NCBI GenBank assembly: GCA_001972305.1
Contig: BDDD01001797.1
Coordinates: forward strand, 62,001-126,000
Direction: 5' to 3'
Source of the DNA: Cephalotus follicularis
Taxonomy: Eukaryota; Streptophyta; Magnoliopsida; Oxalidales; Cephalotaceae
Length of the DNA stretch: 64,000 bases
Part shown: positions 48,736 through 58,795 of the stretch, piece by piece
Position numbering within the stretch: the first letter of the stretch is position 1
Layout: every line of letters begins with the position of its first letter
The notes under the pieces: model-generated
Seen by the model: the letters and a program-made list of their open reading frames with translations, nothing else
Databases searched by the model: none
Told to the model about the DNA's origin: nothing
Made by a program: the position numbers and the translations under genes

Positions 48736-51660
48736 CGTGCTAGTAATGTGGATGTTGTTATACTGATTGTGTTTGAGTGGTCCCCTTGAGGACATGGCTG
48801 ATTATACTTATAAATATACATATAGATATATGTATATGTACTGTTATACATTATGTGCTACATCATTGTGCATTCATTCATGACACTCATTATTTTGACC
48901 CCGAACTGCATTTATGACTTCTCTACTTAGCCGAGTGAGGACAAAGGCTAACCCCCTACATTTCAGATTGATGCAGTGGGACTCATGTGGACACGCGTGG
49001 AGAAGTACAATTGTAATAGTGTTAGCTTGTGGAGTCGTAACTCCTGTTGGGGTTGTTAAACTGTTTCGTATTTATGTCATTGTAACCGATGGATTTTCGG
49101 TTATTGTTAATGGATTATGTATTGGATAACGGTTATTTTGGGATAATGTATTTGATGGATTTCTGCACATGATCAAATACTGTTTTGAATGTTTTAATTC
49201 ACGCTCCGTTTGAGGGCAATTGACAATGGTTTATTTATATCTTTGGTAACACGTGGTATAGGACGCGTGTTACGATTTGATTCGGCTTTTTATCGAATGC
49301 TTCCGCAATTGAAATAACAATCTAAAAAGTTTAAAATTTATCACAAAAATGGATAAGACGGATATCATGTTAATTGCTACCACTTAATTGATGGTTATGA
49401 AAGGCGGGGTGTGACAAACACATATAGCGCCCCATCCTTCGAGGGGTTGGATCTCGTGCCTGAGAGGTTATGAGAACGAGACCCTTACTCCCTTCTAACA
49501 AAACGTTCCAAGTCATAGGTTCACTTTCTTAGGGCAACTGATGAACCACAAAGACGTTCCGTATTATGCTTGCGCTCTTGTGTGTCGAGGATGGATTATC
49601 TCATTGCCATTTGGGTTTACCCTAAAGCTGATACAGGGTGTGTTATGTGATGCATGATACTGAACTGACCCACCATAAGTTATCTATTTGGAGAATCAAC
49701 ACTTCTGTCAATAGAGTTCCTACTGTCTCGGTAGTGTATAGTCAAATGTGACTAGTAGATCATACGTGATTTACGTGGTGTCCTTAGACCTGAGCGGCTG
49801 GTATGCGTTGTATAGTAACTGCTTGGCTTTGATTTTCGCCTTCCCCAACACTAGCCACGTGCTGACAAAAGGGTTGTCTTTAGGTATTGTGGGAACTGCA
49901 TTGAGATGTATGGGCAAGTGCGCAAGATGGAATCGTCACACCCGTGTTGAGGGTTATAGGCTCTATAACATCTATGACCGTTGAATACTTAAACACCTGA
50001 CCAGGCATTTAGGAGATTAGAAACGATCGGCTTCCTGGGATGTCTTCCGATAGTCTCAATGCATTCATAGAATTATAGTTAACGTGGCTTTTCCTAGGGT
50101 TGACATTAATCAAAACCCTGGACCGTGGTTGGAGTTGAGATAATGAAGGATACATGACACATAAACCGATGACAGTGAAAAAAGTATAGGTTATCCAGGT
50201 AACGTATGATAGACGTGGAACTTCGGTCCACAGATCTAGGGGATGATTGGACTTCACACCGGGGCTATTTAGATAGTCGAAAGACTATTGGGATTGTCGT
50301 ACAAGAACTTTGGGATGTTCTGGGAAATATATCATTGTACAGAAACCCAACCTGACTTTTGGGTCCCGCCTAATTTTGGAATAGGTTGACGTGTGAGGTT
50401 CACATGTCATTTAGTGAGAGGTTAGCATCTAAGTGAGATGTTACTTTTCTAGTTAACATTTTATTTGCTGAACATATATCATTTTTGTAGATGTGAGTTC
50501 ATGCATCGCCATAATAGAATGTTACATTCAAAGGATTATTTGTGAAACTTTAAGTGCATTGGGCATTTAATTAAAGAGAGAGCAAGTGGGCTTTGTAGCA
50601 TTTTTGGGCATGGGAGTTGCTTCCCTATGTGGGCCGAAATTCGGGCTTTGTGATGCCTTAATTTGGGCTTTGTAGCATTTTTCATGCCATTGAATTATCT
50701 CTTGCATTTGGACCCTTGTGTCACGCCATTTTGTATGAAGAATGGTTGGCCATATGTGAAGAAATGGAGACAAATTGATGAGTCACTAAATCATAAGAGA
50801 TGATTAAGTGGTAAGTCTTTGACTAATCTTACATGTGAGTCATACTTAAGATATTTTGAGCAAGCTTACTTAACACACTTCACTCATCATTCTCCAACTT
50901 CACCCGTCATGCTCTCTCTTCCTTCTCTTCTTCTTCTTGCTGTGAGCTCCATTAGTGGAGAATGAAAGATCTTAAAGATTTTGAACAGAAGAACACAAAT
51001 AAATTACCTCTTACCCTCCAAACTTCATAATAGGTGGAGACAACTTCCGAAATGGATTTTGTTTCTACTTGTTTTGGAGAATAGTTTAAGATCTTCAAGG
51101 CAGCATTTCTTGTTTCCTGAAGCTTGTTTCCATGAGTTAGAGGAACATTTTCTGTGAAGCGAAAAGTGTTGATTCAAAGCTTGGAGGAACACCAAATTTG
51201 TGGGCAAAGAATTAGGTAATGATTCTAATTCATCTCCTTAAGATTTTGTGTCCATTGTGATTGTTTTGGGATGATGTTATGCTTGGGTTTGAGGGCTGGG
51301 ATTGTCGTCCTAGCCATCCCCTTTTCTTGTAGGTTTTGTGCCCTACAAAACCCTAAGGTTTTCTTAGGGTTAGGGTTCGGGTTATGGACCATATGTGTTA
51401 GGTTTCTGGTGTGTTACCCTAATGCTGTTTTTGGAGTGACCATTGCTAGGGTTTGTGTGACCCTAGCTCCACCTGCCCCTCACCTTGCTTGGAGATGTTT
51501 ATAGGTTCGATTGATACCCTAATTAGAGATTCTAGGGCATTTGGGACAATTCTGGAGTTGGGATTTAGGATATCCAAATGTTTCTGTTAAAAAAGTTTTG
51601 AAAGTCACTCTAAAACCTAGTTCCGGAAATCTTCCAACCCTTTTTTGAGCCTCTCCAACA

Positions 51661-52604
51661 TCCTCTACATAAGAAAGGGCCATTTCACCACCCACCATAT
51701 TTTTCTTGCACAACTCTAGGCCTTGTTGCAGGGAGCTAACCATTTCTTCGACGAAAATTAGGTCTCTTCTGACTTCAACGAGCTCACGGGTTAAATGTCT
51801 ATCAGGCATTCCTAAGGATAATTTATTTTCTGGTTTAAAGCAAGAAAGAATTGAAAAGTGAAGGGTACAATCAATGGGCAAGATGTCACAAGAATATTCT
51901 CTCTTTCATACCAGAAAACCAATGCCACAGCCCTTAAAGGCAAATAAATGAAGTAATGGTTGGAATGCCCAAAACAATCAAGTTCCAAGACAGGTTACAA
52001 TTATTCACTAAATCAAAGCCCTGTGACGATTGACCAAGAAAATGTTTGGGTGTCCCGTCCAAGTAAAAGACGTTCTAGCTGGACACAATATATGCCAGCA
52101 TGATATGCCTATATTAGTCAAGCATGTAAGGTCATCTCATACAAAGGGCAATCAGAGATCTACCCATAGGTTAGGTTATTCCCTAAACTATCCTTAGAAG
52201 AAAATAGTTGTATGCATATGTGATGTCAGAGATCAAGAATATGCGGTGAGATAAATAAAACGCTCGCATACAAAGTAAAAAGTGCCCAGAGGGGCAAATT
52301 TAAGAATGTCAGAGCTCCCATGAGGAGCAAATTAATTAAAACCGTAAAACAAAGATAATGTTTAGTTAACGTTTACAAGGTTATCAAGTTGAAGATGATC
52401 AATCTCATTGGCTCTTCTTTCTTCTTGCTCTGAGCTCTACACCTCTGCAACATCAGTCTCTCCCACATTTTGTCTTGATCTCTACACCACCTCAGCATCC
52501 TTCTCCAAGTGCACCTCTAAAACAAAAGTATCGCCTTCAAGACCTAGAACCTCGGTCTCCACCTCACAAGCTATGTTTCCTACCAAGTTGAAAGAGAAGC
52601 CAAC
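51661..52604 (-). pseudogene. Unassigned sequence with two short - strand coding-like stretches
   Basis: Just beyond Copia-B, 51661-51840 is open on - and reads HLTRELVEVRRDLIFVEEMV...LQQGLELCKKNM, rich in charged and hydrophobic residues as in a coiled coil, cut by the Copia-B end. At 52400-52604 a - frame reads FNLVGNIACEVETEVLGLEG and EVHLEKDAEVV, with two TAG codons (possible CAG to TAG changes), and is cut on the right by an LTR. These may be parts of one degraded gene or element ORF; I do not recognise it. 51900-52370 shows no gene. Confidence 0.3.
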
Positions 52605-52976
52605 TGTTATAGTGTGCCCTATAAGCCATCTACTTTTTTTGTACATGAGATGTAAAAATAATCTATTCAGTTGTAATTAATAAAATATCTATTTATGGCA
52701 ATCTTTCTTTATTATGTTTTTACTTAATATATTGCAAATATACATAACATGATAAAGGCCCATGGAATGGAACTTGGATGTATGGCCAAGGGTTGTGAGA
52801 CTTACTCTTTAATACTTCTATTCCTAAACTATTCCTGGTCGTAGGTTCATTGATTAGGGCATTAATGAACCGAATAGACTAGCGCATGGGTAGCTCGCCT
52901 AGTGAAGGGGTGGATGATCTCACTACCAGTTGTGTGAGACACTAGAACTATCATGTGGGTGCTTTCTAGGAGCTTG
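52605..52976 (+). mobile_element. Copia LTR fragment
   Basis: It starts TGTTATAGTGTGCCCTATAA and includes AGTTGTAATTAATAAAATATC and a CCTGGTCGTAGGTTCATTGA block, wording typical of plant copia LTR U3/R regions and similar in style to the Copia-B LTRs (compare CAAGTCATAGGTTCAC near 2360). Its right part is lost at 52977, where a different sequence beginning TGTTAGGTCC joins. No TSD was found. Confidence 0.5.
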
Positions 52977-54110
52977 TGTTAGGTCCATTAAGGGTTATGG
53001 TCCAATTTAGGTCATAGGTACTTTAAGGGTTCAATTTTAATTTTTGCCAATTCATCTCCAAAGCAAAGGAACACCCTAAGATCTATGTCCATAATTGTCC
53101 AAACCAAGGCCAAGGATCTCTAATTAACTATCCAATTGAACCAACAAAACACCAACTATGCACATATAGCCAAGGGTGTGTTAGGGTTTCCCTAACCCTA
53201 GCTTCGGCTCCACACAACAAATCACCTAGGGTTTGCACACCAAAACCCTAAGTGATCATAAGCAACCCGTGACAAACACATATACAAACCCTAAGGGTTT
53301 GTTAGGGTTTCTCCTTGAAACCACTAGGGTTCAGCGAGGGTTCCTAAACCCTAGCCAAAAGCCAAAACCATCAAACCACAAAGAAAGGGAGAAGAAGAAG
53401 AGTTAAGATGCCATTACCAAGGTCTTGAACTCTTTCCTTCAAGAACTCCCTCAGCACTTTAAATCCAAGCTCCTTGTTCTCCAAGCTATCCTCAAAAATG
53501 CCTCAGATTCAAGCTTCCTTGTGGAGGCCGAAAGTGTTTTTCACTCAACACTCAAATTAAACCTTCAATCTCATACCATGTAAGGTATCCTAGATAATAA
53601 TGTTTTCTAGGACACCTAGTTGTATGGAGAGCCTTAAAGCCTAAGCTAGTGATCACCACAAGTAAAGATAAATCACAATGAGTGAGATATCTCCACCTAT
53701 TGTGATCAATGGAGGGTGAAAGGAGAAAGTGTGTTGTCTTCCTTCAAAAAGCTTCAAGCTTTTTCTATGTCCATTAATGGTGGACTTGAGAGAAATGGAG
53801 AAGGAAGAAAGAGAGAGCAACCCACAGGTTCTTTGAGGGAGAGAGAAGTGTACAAAAGTGAAGTGTGTAGAGTTGTGTGAGAGACTTAAAAGTCTCTTCT
53901 CTTAACCCCCAAACCCGGTGCTATGACACACATAAATGGGAGACCATACCCATGTCATTCCTTGCCCATACTTGTGTCATTTGAGCCCATGCTTTGTGTC
54001 ATTGTATGAGTGTTTCACACTCAACACTTTGACTCATGCATGTTTGGTGGCTTGCTAGATGAATTTTGATGTGGCCAAAACTTTGACTCCCCCAAGTGAA
54101 TTTGTAAAAT
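52977..54110 (-). mobile_element. Diverged copia LTR-like segment in inverted orientation
   Basis: Read on -, it follows the order of the Copia-B LTR 3' half: ACTTCTCTCTC-type stretch, GAGAGCAA, repeated CTAGGGTTT words, TAATTAGAGATCCTTGGCC (about 53100-53125, compare 12672-12695), GGACAATT. The similarity is patchy and was judged by eye. The left end is TGTTAGGTCC at 52977; the right end is uncertain. Confidence 0.4.
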
Positions 54111-54480
54111 TTAATTTAATTGGATTGATTAAATTTAATTGGTTAGACCAATTACGTGAACTAGAGTAATTGACCAATTAGTGGATTGTTTGTTGATCCA
54201 AAGATATGTACATAGGTTGTTTATGGTGCATGGGGCATTCAAACAGTCCTACGTACAATTTATGATCATGAACAAGGCTTTAAAAGGTCAATAAACTAGG
54301 TTTTAAGTGTCAGGAATTTCTACAGTAAAAATTATGTGTGTGCATTATTTTCTGTACAGTTTTTCTGCACTTTTGAGTGCTGTTTTACTGGCATATAGCC
54401 ACCAGTCGACTATTTAAGTCAGACCAGTTGACTAATAGTCGACTGGTCTGATGGTTTCTGCAGAAAATTAGGAGAAATGT
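54111..54480 (+). mobile_element. Copia-B-like leader fragment
   Basis: Words such as TTGTTGATCCAAAGAT, TTTTCTGTACAGTTTTTCTGCAC and GAGTGC follow in the same order as 13020-13220 of the Copia-B leader. It lies directly after an LTR-like segment in the opposite orientation. It contains a small AGTCGACT cluster at 54403-54450 (CCAGTCGACT, CCAGTTGACT, TAGTCGACTGG). Confidence 0.4.
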
Positions 54481-55085
54481 AATAAGTTATATACGATCCA
54501 TCTTTGGGTTTTGACAACCTTTCTTAAATCCGTTTGCAATGAAACTTTAAGGGTATAATCTAGACATGTCTAAGGGTGACATATCAAGATGTCAAGTGGT
54601 TTGGACAGCACAAAGGTCCTCAAATCAGAAAAGGGATAAAGTAGATCTACAAACCGATTTTCACCGATTTTCACATTCAATTCAATTCAGTCAATTTCAA
54701 TCAACACAATTACTCAATAATAGTTTATATGTGCACAATCTTAAGAATTTTAGGTATAGATTATCTGCCAAACAATTAGAAGCTTGTGGAGTTGATTTTT
54801 TAGCAAAAATAGGAAATTGGACTCAAGTCCAAGAATCCACTAATTTGCAAAATTCTAATATGTTGTTATCATGCAAAACCAAGCTCAATCTCCTTCTTAA
54901 TGCTACTGGTTTATGGCGGCAACAAAAAAGAAGAGAGGGCAGTGTGTGTGGTATATCAAGTGTTAAGAAAAAGAGAGAAAAGAGAGAGGGGGGAATTGGG
55001 TTGGGCAGAGGGGGAGGGTGATGTGTTGTGGTGTATGTAGGAGAAGTAGAGAAAGGGAGAGGGAGAAGAGGGGAGGTCAATTATG

Positions 55086-55138
<53 letters not shown>

Positions 55139-55212
55139 GTTGTGAGAGATGTGAGTAAGGAGGGAAGACTTTTATATTTAAATGAGTGGCCACAAATGAT
55201 TCAATCCATGTG
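54481..55212. other. Unassigned stretch with one 151-codon frame and a GA microsatellite
   Basis: A + frame at 54566-55021 (151 codons, starts MSKGDISRCQVVW) has no motif I recognise and its last 40 codons run into a GA-rich region (KKKREKREGGIGLGRGGG), so it may be chance. No promoter, splice or partner evidence supports it. The rest is purine-rich sequence. Confidence 0.25.
55090..55134. repeat. (AG)n microsatellite
   Basis: About 22 uninterrupted AG units. It may be length-polymorphic. Confidence 0.97.
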
Positions 55213-55304
55213 TGTTAGGGATAAGTCCTGCAAGTCAGATTATCTTGCAATAACAATAGTTTGTAATAAACTTTTAATGTTCAGTAAAGGATGTTCTTTA
55301 TATT
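55213..55304 (+). mobile_element. Start of a copia LTR, cut by the next gypsy LTR
   Basis: TGTTAGGGATAAGTCCTGCAAG resembles the Copia-A/B LTR start (TGTTAGATTAGGGTGTCCCTGCAAG), followed by GTTCAGTAAAGGATG, as in ATTCAGTAAACATTGG at 15300. The remainder lies beyond the gypsy and Sirevirus insertions, outside the window. Confidence 0.55.
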
Positions 55305-57634
55305 TGTAATACCTTGTTTGTCCGTATGTATTTTCGGGCTTTTTATCTGTTTCAATAAGTAGTTGTCTACTTTATGTTGGGTTTATGAATTGGGCTAATT
55401 GATACTAGCCTTGACTTTGGGTATGTCATTATGTGTATGTGTTTTGGTTGAGTTTATGTTATTATTTATACATATTAAATCTGTTAAACATGTTTTATTT
55501 TAAAACCTTTTTAAAATAAATTCCTTTTAATTTTATTTCTTCTATTTCTTTCTCTCCCTCCCTTATCTCTCCTGTTTACTTCTCCCTCTCATAACTCTCT
55601 TCCGCATATCTCTCCCTCTTTCCTTCTTCTCTCCCTAAAAATCTCCTATTTTTCGTTATCTAAACCAATTTTGTTTCCTTTTCCCTATCCTTTCCGTTTG
55701 TTCTTCCTCGGCTAATGCCAATATCTTCTGCCATCTCTTCTTGTGTGTTGGTGGCTGTCGAACTTGCTATTGTGATTCAGCTGTGTTCTCTGTATCTCTT
55801 GCTTCATCAATCAGGTTTGTCTCTTCAAGGTTCAATTTAGGAAGTGTTTTATGTGTATATGTATGGCGTGGTCAAATCCTTGAACCGTATGTTTTCTTCT
55901 CTTTGATTCTGTGAACAGCTGTGTTTAAGCTTGAGAATTCAGTGTTCTCCTACAGTTTGTGTCGCCATTGCAGGTCAGTTTTTTGCCTTACTATGATGGT
56001 TCATTTGTTAGTTTTGTCATGAATCCGTTTTTGCATGTATAGGCTGCTAGAGTTTAATTTCAGTTTTGGTTTCTGCCTTTACATGTTTTGTCAATTGTTC
56101 TGAGTATGTTAGTAAGCCTGTAGACATCTCATATGTATTGTGTAATCTAGTTTTAAGATATGACAATGGTAACTTGATAGAAAATTGATTAGGAAGAGGT
56201 ATGCATGGTTTAAGTTCATCTCTCACCTTAAGTTAATCACTGTCAGCATATCTTACTTGAATTCAATGTTGTGTTGTCGTTTTAAATGCCATACAGTGTC
56301 ATTTTTAAGTGTTGGTAGACTTCTGGTATTGATTAATCCAAGTTTTGGCAGCAAGATTGCACAAAACTGTCATAGTTTGCTGTTCTGTCACTCAGAACAG
56401 TCTGCTGTCTATATGACCAGTCGACTGTTTCCCTTGTGTAGTTGGCTGTCTTATGAATACAGTCGACTGTTTTGTGTTGTGCAGCCGACTAGACCCCTGT
56501 CACAGTCGACTGCCTGCAGTTCTAGTTGTGTAGTAGACTGGGCCTGTTGCATAGTCGACTGCCACCCTTTGGATAGGTGATTGGAGTCCTATATCAGTCG
56601 GTTGGATTGTCTTGTAAATTTCTGTTTTCATATTCTCTTATTCGTTTGTTCTTCCGATGAATCCGGGTCAGTTTTAAACATCACTATGATTCTGTTTCAT
56701 GCCTAAAATGATTTTTAGACCCTCATATGAATGTTGTTATATTGTATAGATTATTGTGCTACGTGGGGCTATTAGATTTATCGGTTATTCGTAAGCTAAT
56801 CTGTAAGGTACATATTTTCTGGTCATTGATACTCTTTTCTTGGACATCTGATTTATTTGAATAAATTCAGAATATGCCCCTTTAAGTTTGTGACTCCATT
56901 ATGTTTTGAAAATAAATTCGCTTGATATTTCTATGAGTTAAATATTTCTGACTTTATAAATTCAGCTATGATATGTTTATGAAGTGTTATGAAATCATCT
57001 TTTTACTGTGGAATCAAACAAGTTGATTTTTCCGTGTATGAAAGCATGTGTTTATATCGTTTGATAACGATTTATGAATATGTTTTGGAACACCGTTTCT
57101 TATGTGTTTTTAAATTGAATGGCATAAAATCAATGTTTTGAAATGGTGAAATACTGAGCTTTTTGTACCCACCTATGGGGCGTACCATAGGCATGATGTA
57201 GGCCTGGCACGGGGACATGACACTTTCCGTAACGGTGTGATTAGTTTACGGCATCTCTCTGTGATATCCATGGATAGGATTTGTGATAGAGGCGTATGGA
57301 TCGATCCTAGTTATATGTTATGTGATATGTTATGATATGGGAATTGTTTGTGTAGTGCCGTACACTTAAATTCTATTTGGCAATATGGATGTCGCGAATC
57401 CCTTGCTATATGTGTTTATGATATGTGATATGTTATGATGCTCAGTTATGAAACCTATGATTTGGAAAGGTATGTTGTATGTTTTCAAAGCTATGAATTG
57501 GTTTATATGTTTTGCCGTGGGCATTCACAACGAATATTTTAAACTGTTTATTTGTCTAAGATTTCTGTTTAAAGCACTTTTGAAATCTTACAACTTTAAA
57601 ATATCGTTTACTGTTTTTACATTCTGAATATACT
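55305..57634 (+). mobile_element. Gypsy-type LTR, right part cut off by the Sirevirus
   Basis: It starts TGTAATACCTTGTTTGTCCG. It contains CCTATGGGGCGTACCATAGG (57172-57191) and the surrounding CACGGGGACATGACACTT block, both present in reverse complement in the Gypsy-2 LTR. At about 57634 the family sequence would continue with GAGGTTTGCTCAG, but Sirevirus sequence begins instead. The rest lies beyond the right edge. It carries a GTCGAC array at 56395-56600. There is no gene; the frame at 56185-56580 runs over the array. Confidence 0.8.
56395..56600. repeat. Array of AGTCGACTG motifs in the gypsy LTR
   Basis: About nine units at 15-30 bp spacing: CCAGTCGACTGTT near 56419, ACAGTCGACTGTT near 56459, GCAGCCGACTAG near 56481, ACAGTCGACTGCC near 56501, ATAGTCGACTGCC near 56552, plus variants. 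Same motif as in Gypsy-2, opposite element orientation; the motif is palindromic. Confidence 0.82.
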
Positions 57635-58175
57635 ACAAGGGGGGGGAATTGTAGTTTCTAAAATTATCTAAACTTTTTCGCAAGTTAAAACAATGAACAA
57701 CAAAATTAAGCAATAGTAATTTAACCAACAATAAAAAGAGAGAGAGTTAGAGAGATTGCAAACACTAGTTTAGCGTGGTTCGGCGTAACTCTTGCCTACA
57801 TCCACTTTTCCCAAGGATCTCCTTGAGTTTCCACTAGTTCTCCGAATACAATTCCGGGTGCTATTCGGTACACCTTTGTGATTGACCTCAATCACTTACA
57901 ATTCTCTTGGGTTCACTCCCCAATCTCACTAGGGTTCACTCCCCTATTACAATCAAAGTATAAAGAGTAATGTTGAAATCTAAACCTCTCACAAGGTTGG
58001 ATTTTACAAGATAAGTTTGCTCAAATCAGTGAGAACAAGAAATAGCTCTAGATGTAAAAAAGAAAGCTTTTGGATAAGCTTTGGATTTGAATGCACTTTG
58101 TATGTTTGCTTTGACTGATCTTTGTATATGTGTTTTGCTTGTGTTGTTCTCTCTTTCTTTCTTCAAAACTTTCGT

Positions 58176-58186
58176 GCATTTATAGC
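58176..58186 (-). promoter_or_regulatory. Probable TATA box of the Sirevirus LTR
   Basis: GCTATAAATGC on -, about 590 nt inside the LTR, followed downstream by a purine-rich AAGAAAGAAAGAGAG stretch. Confidence 0.55.
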
Positions 58187-58259
58187 TTCTTGCCTCATAG
58201 ATCTGTTGGGAATAGTTTAGGATTAGTTCCATAATGGAATGTCCACTAAACTCTGTCAG

Positions 58260-58640
58260 AAACTGTTCTAGCCGACTAAAGCATCGACTGTCACGATTAA
58301 AGCGTCGACGGTCTTGTGACCGTTAGGGATCTCAAATTAAAATTCTCAGCTCAAAGCACAGGCGTTCAAAACGTTGGAGTCGACCGGCACCTCAAAGCGC
58401 TGACGCTTAGTCTTGGGCGTCGACGCTTAAGCCCCTTTTAATTGCCATTTGCTCCACTGGTTTAGTCGGCAGACGATTTGCACAAAGAGCAGGCGCTTAG
58501 TGCCCCAAAGCGCAGAAGCTTGAATCTGGGTGTCGACGGTTTGAGTGTTTCTTCAACTTCTCCAAACTCTTCACCGGTAGACGCTAAGGCTCTTGTCTCG
58601 ACTGCCTGTTAAAGCGCTGCCGCTTTAATCTTGGGCGTCG
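58260..58640. repeat. Array of GCGTCGACGC-type motifs in the Sirevirus LTR
   Basis: Degenerate units AAGCGTCGACGGT, GGGCGTCGACGCTTAA, AAGCGC(T/A)GACGCTT, AAAGCGCTGCCGCTTT at 58300-58640 (near 58299, 58393, 58416, 58525, 58610, 58633). Palindromic repeats are a known feature of Sirevirus LTRs; the particular GTCGAC core is the one seen in other elements of this window. Confidence 0.72.
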
Positions 58641-58769
58641 ACGGTCTGGGCTGTATTTGCAGAATTCTTGCTATTTTGCTCACTTCATGGCTTTCTTGCA
58701 CATCAAGAAACTTTGTTAAATACAAATATGTTATCATCAAAACTTAGGATTGAGACATAAATGTCAACA

Positions 58770-58795
58770 ATCTCCCCCTTTTTGATGATGACAAA
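58770..58795 (-). other. Polypurine tract of the Sirevirus, with a second copy at 59017-59041
   Basis: On -: GATGATGATGACAAAAAGGGGG-like order ending GAGAT directly before the LTR start. A second similar tract (AACAAAAAGGGGGAGAAAT on -, 59017-59035) lies about 250 nt upstream. Extra polypurine tracts upstream of the LTR have been described for Sireviruses. Confidence 0.75.

Larger units (their letters stand above)
46886..49416 (+). mobile_element. Gypsy-type solo LTR at the outer edge of Copia-C
   Basis: It starts TGTAACGCCCGGG and ends GGCGGGGTGTGACA, with perfect TSD AACAC (46881-46885, 49417-49421), 2531 bp. The target is the last four bases of the Copia-C LTR plus the first base of its TSD. 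It contains palindrome arrays at 47065-47205 and 48045-48260, and a three-unit repeat at 48590-48735. It has no coding sequence; short frames over 47234-47772 match nothing known. Confidence 0.9.
20927..49420 (+). mobile_element. Copia-C: full-length but inactive Ty1/copia element with four nested insertions
   Basis: LTRs start TGTTAGAGATGAAGTG and end ATAAGGTTCCAACA (22684 and 46884). The TSD is CATAT (20922-20926 and 49421-49425); the right copy is displaced by the solo LTR 46886-49416, which inserted one base beyond the LTR end. Order: 5' LTR, primer site, about 1.7 kb leader with palindrome array and stem-loops, gag, protease, integrase, reverse transcriptase, RNase H, polypurine tract, 3' LTR. 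This order (integrase before reverse transcriptase) defines copia. Stops, frameshifts and an RNase H deletion make it non-functional. The lineage within copia was not assigned. Confidence 0.93.
1650..51660 (+). mobile_element. Copia-B: degenerate Ty1/copia element, outermost level of the nest
   Basis: The two LTRs end alike: CCAACCCTTTTTTGAG then CTTTCCAACA (12816) or CCTCTCCAACA (51660). A primer site follows the left one, and a purine-rich tract precedes the right one, which starts TGTTAGAT at 20726. The internal part (12817-20725) encodes remnants of gag, protease, integrase, reverse transcriptase and RNase H with many stops, frameshifts and deletions, so it cannot be autonomous. After removal of the nested insertions, each LTR would be roughly 2 to 2.5 kb. 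The left end lies outside the window, so the element's own TSD cannot be checked. It hosts at least five later insertions, which makes it the oldest layer of this nest. Confidence 0.8.
20726..51660 (+). mobile_element. 3' LTR of Copia-B, opened by Copia-C
   Basis: The left part 20726-20926 and the right part 49421-51660 join into one LTR once Copia-C is removed. The flanks meet at CACATAT, as in ACACATATGTCACACT at 2270 in solo LTR A1. It ends CTCTCCAACA at 51660. At about 50250 it preserves the empty site of the A1 insertion. Copia-B's own right TSD would be TCCTC (51661-51665) but its left copy is outside the window. Confidence 0.85.
57635..58769 (-). mobile_element. 3' LTR of the Sirevirus (about 1135 bp)
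   Basis: On - it begins TGTTGACATTTATGTC at 58769. Its distal end is near 57635, around an inverted repeat CTACAA/TTGTAG flanking a run of G; the exact last base is uncertain by a few bases. The length fits Sirevirus LTRs. It contains a TATA box and a GCGTCGAC palindrome array. Confidence 0.75.

Noticed and set aside
54566..55021. A 151-codon frame as a novel gene
   Set aside because: No motif, a low-complexity C-terminus running into a GA-rich tract, and no supporting signals. Kept only as an unassigned stretch.
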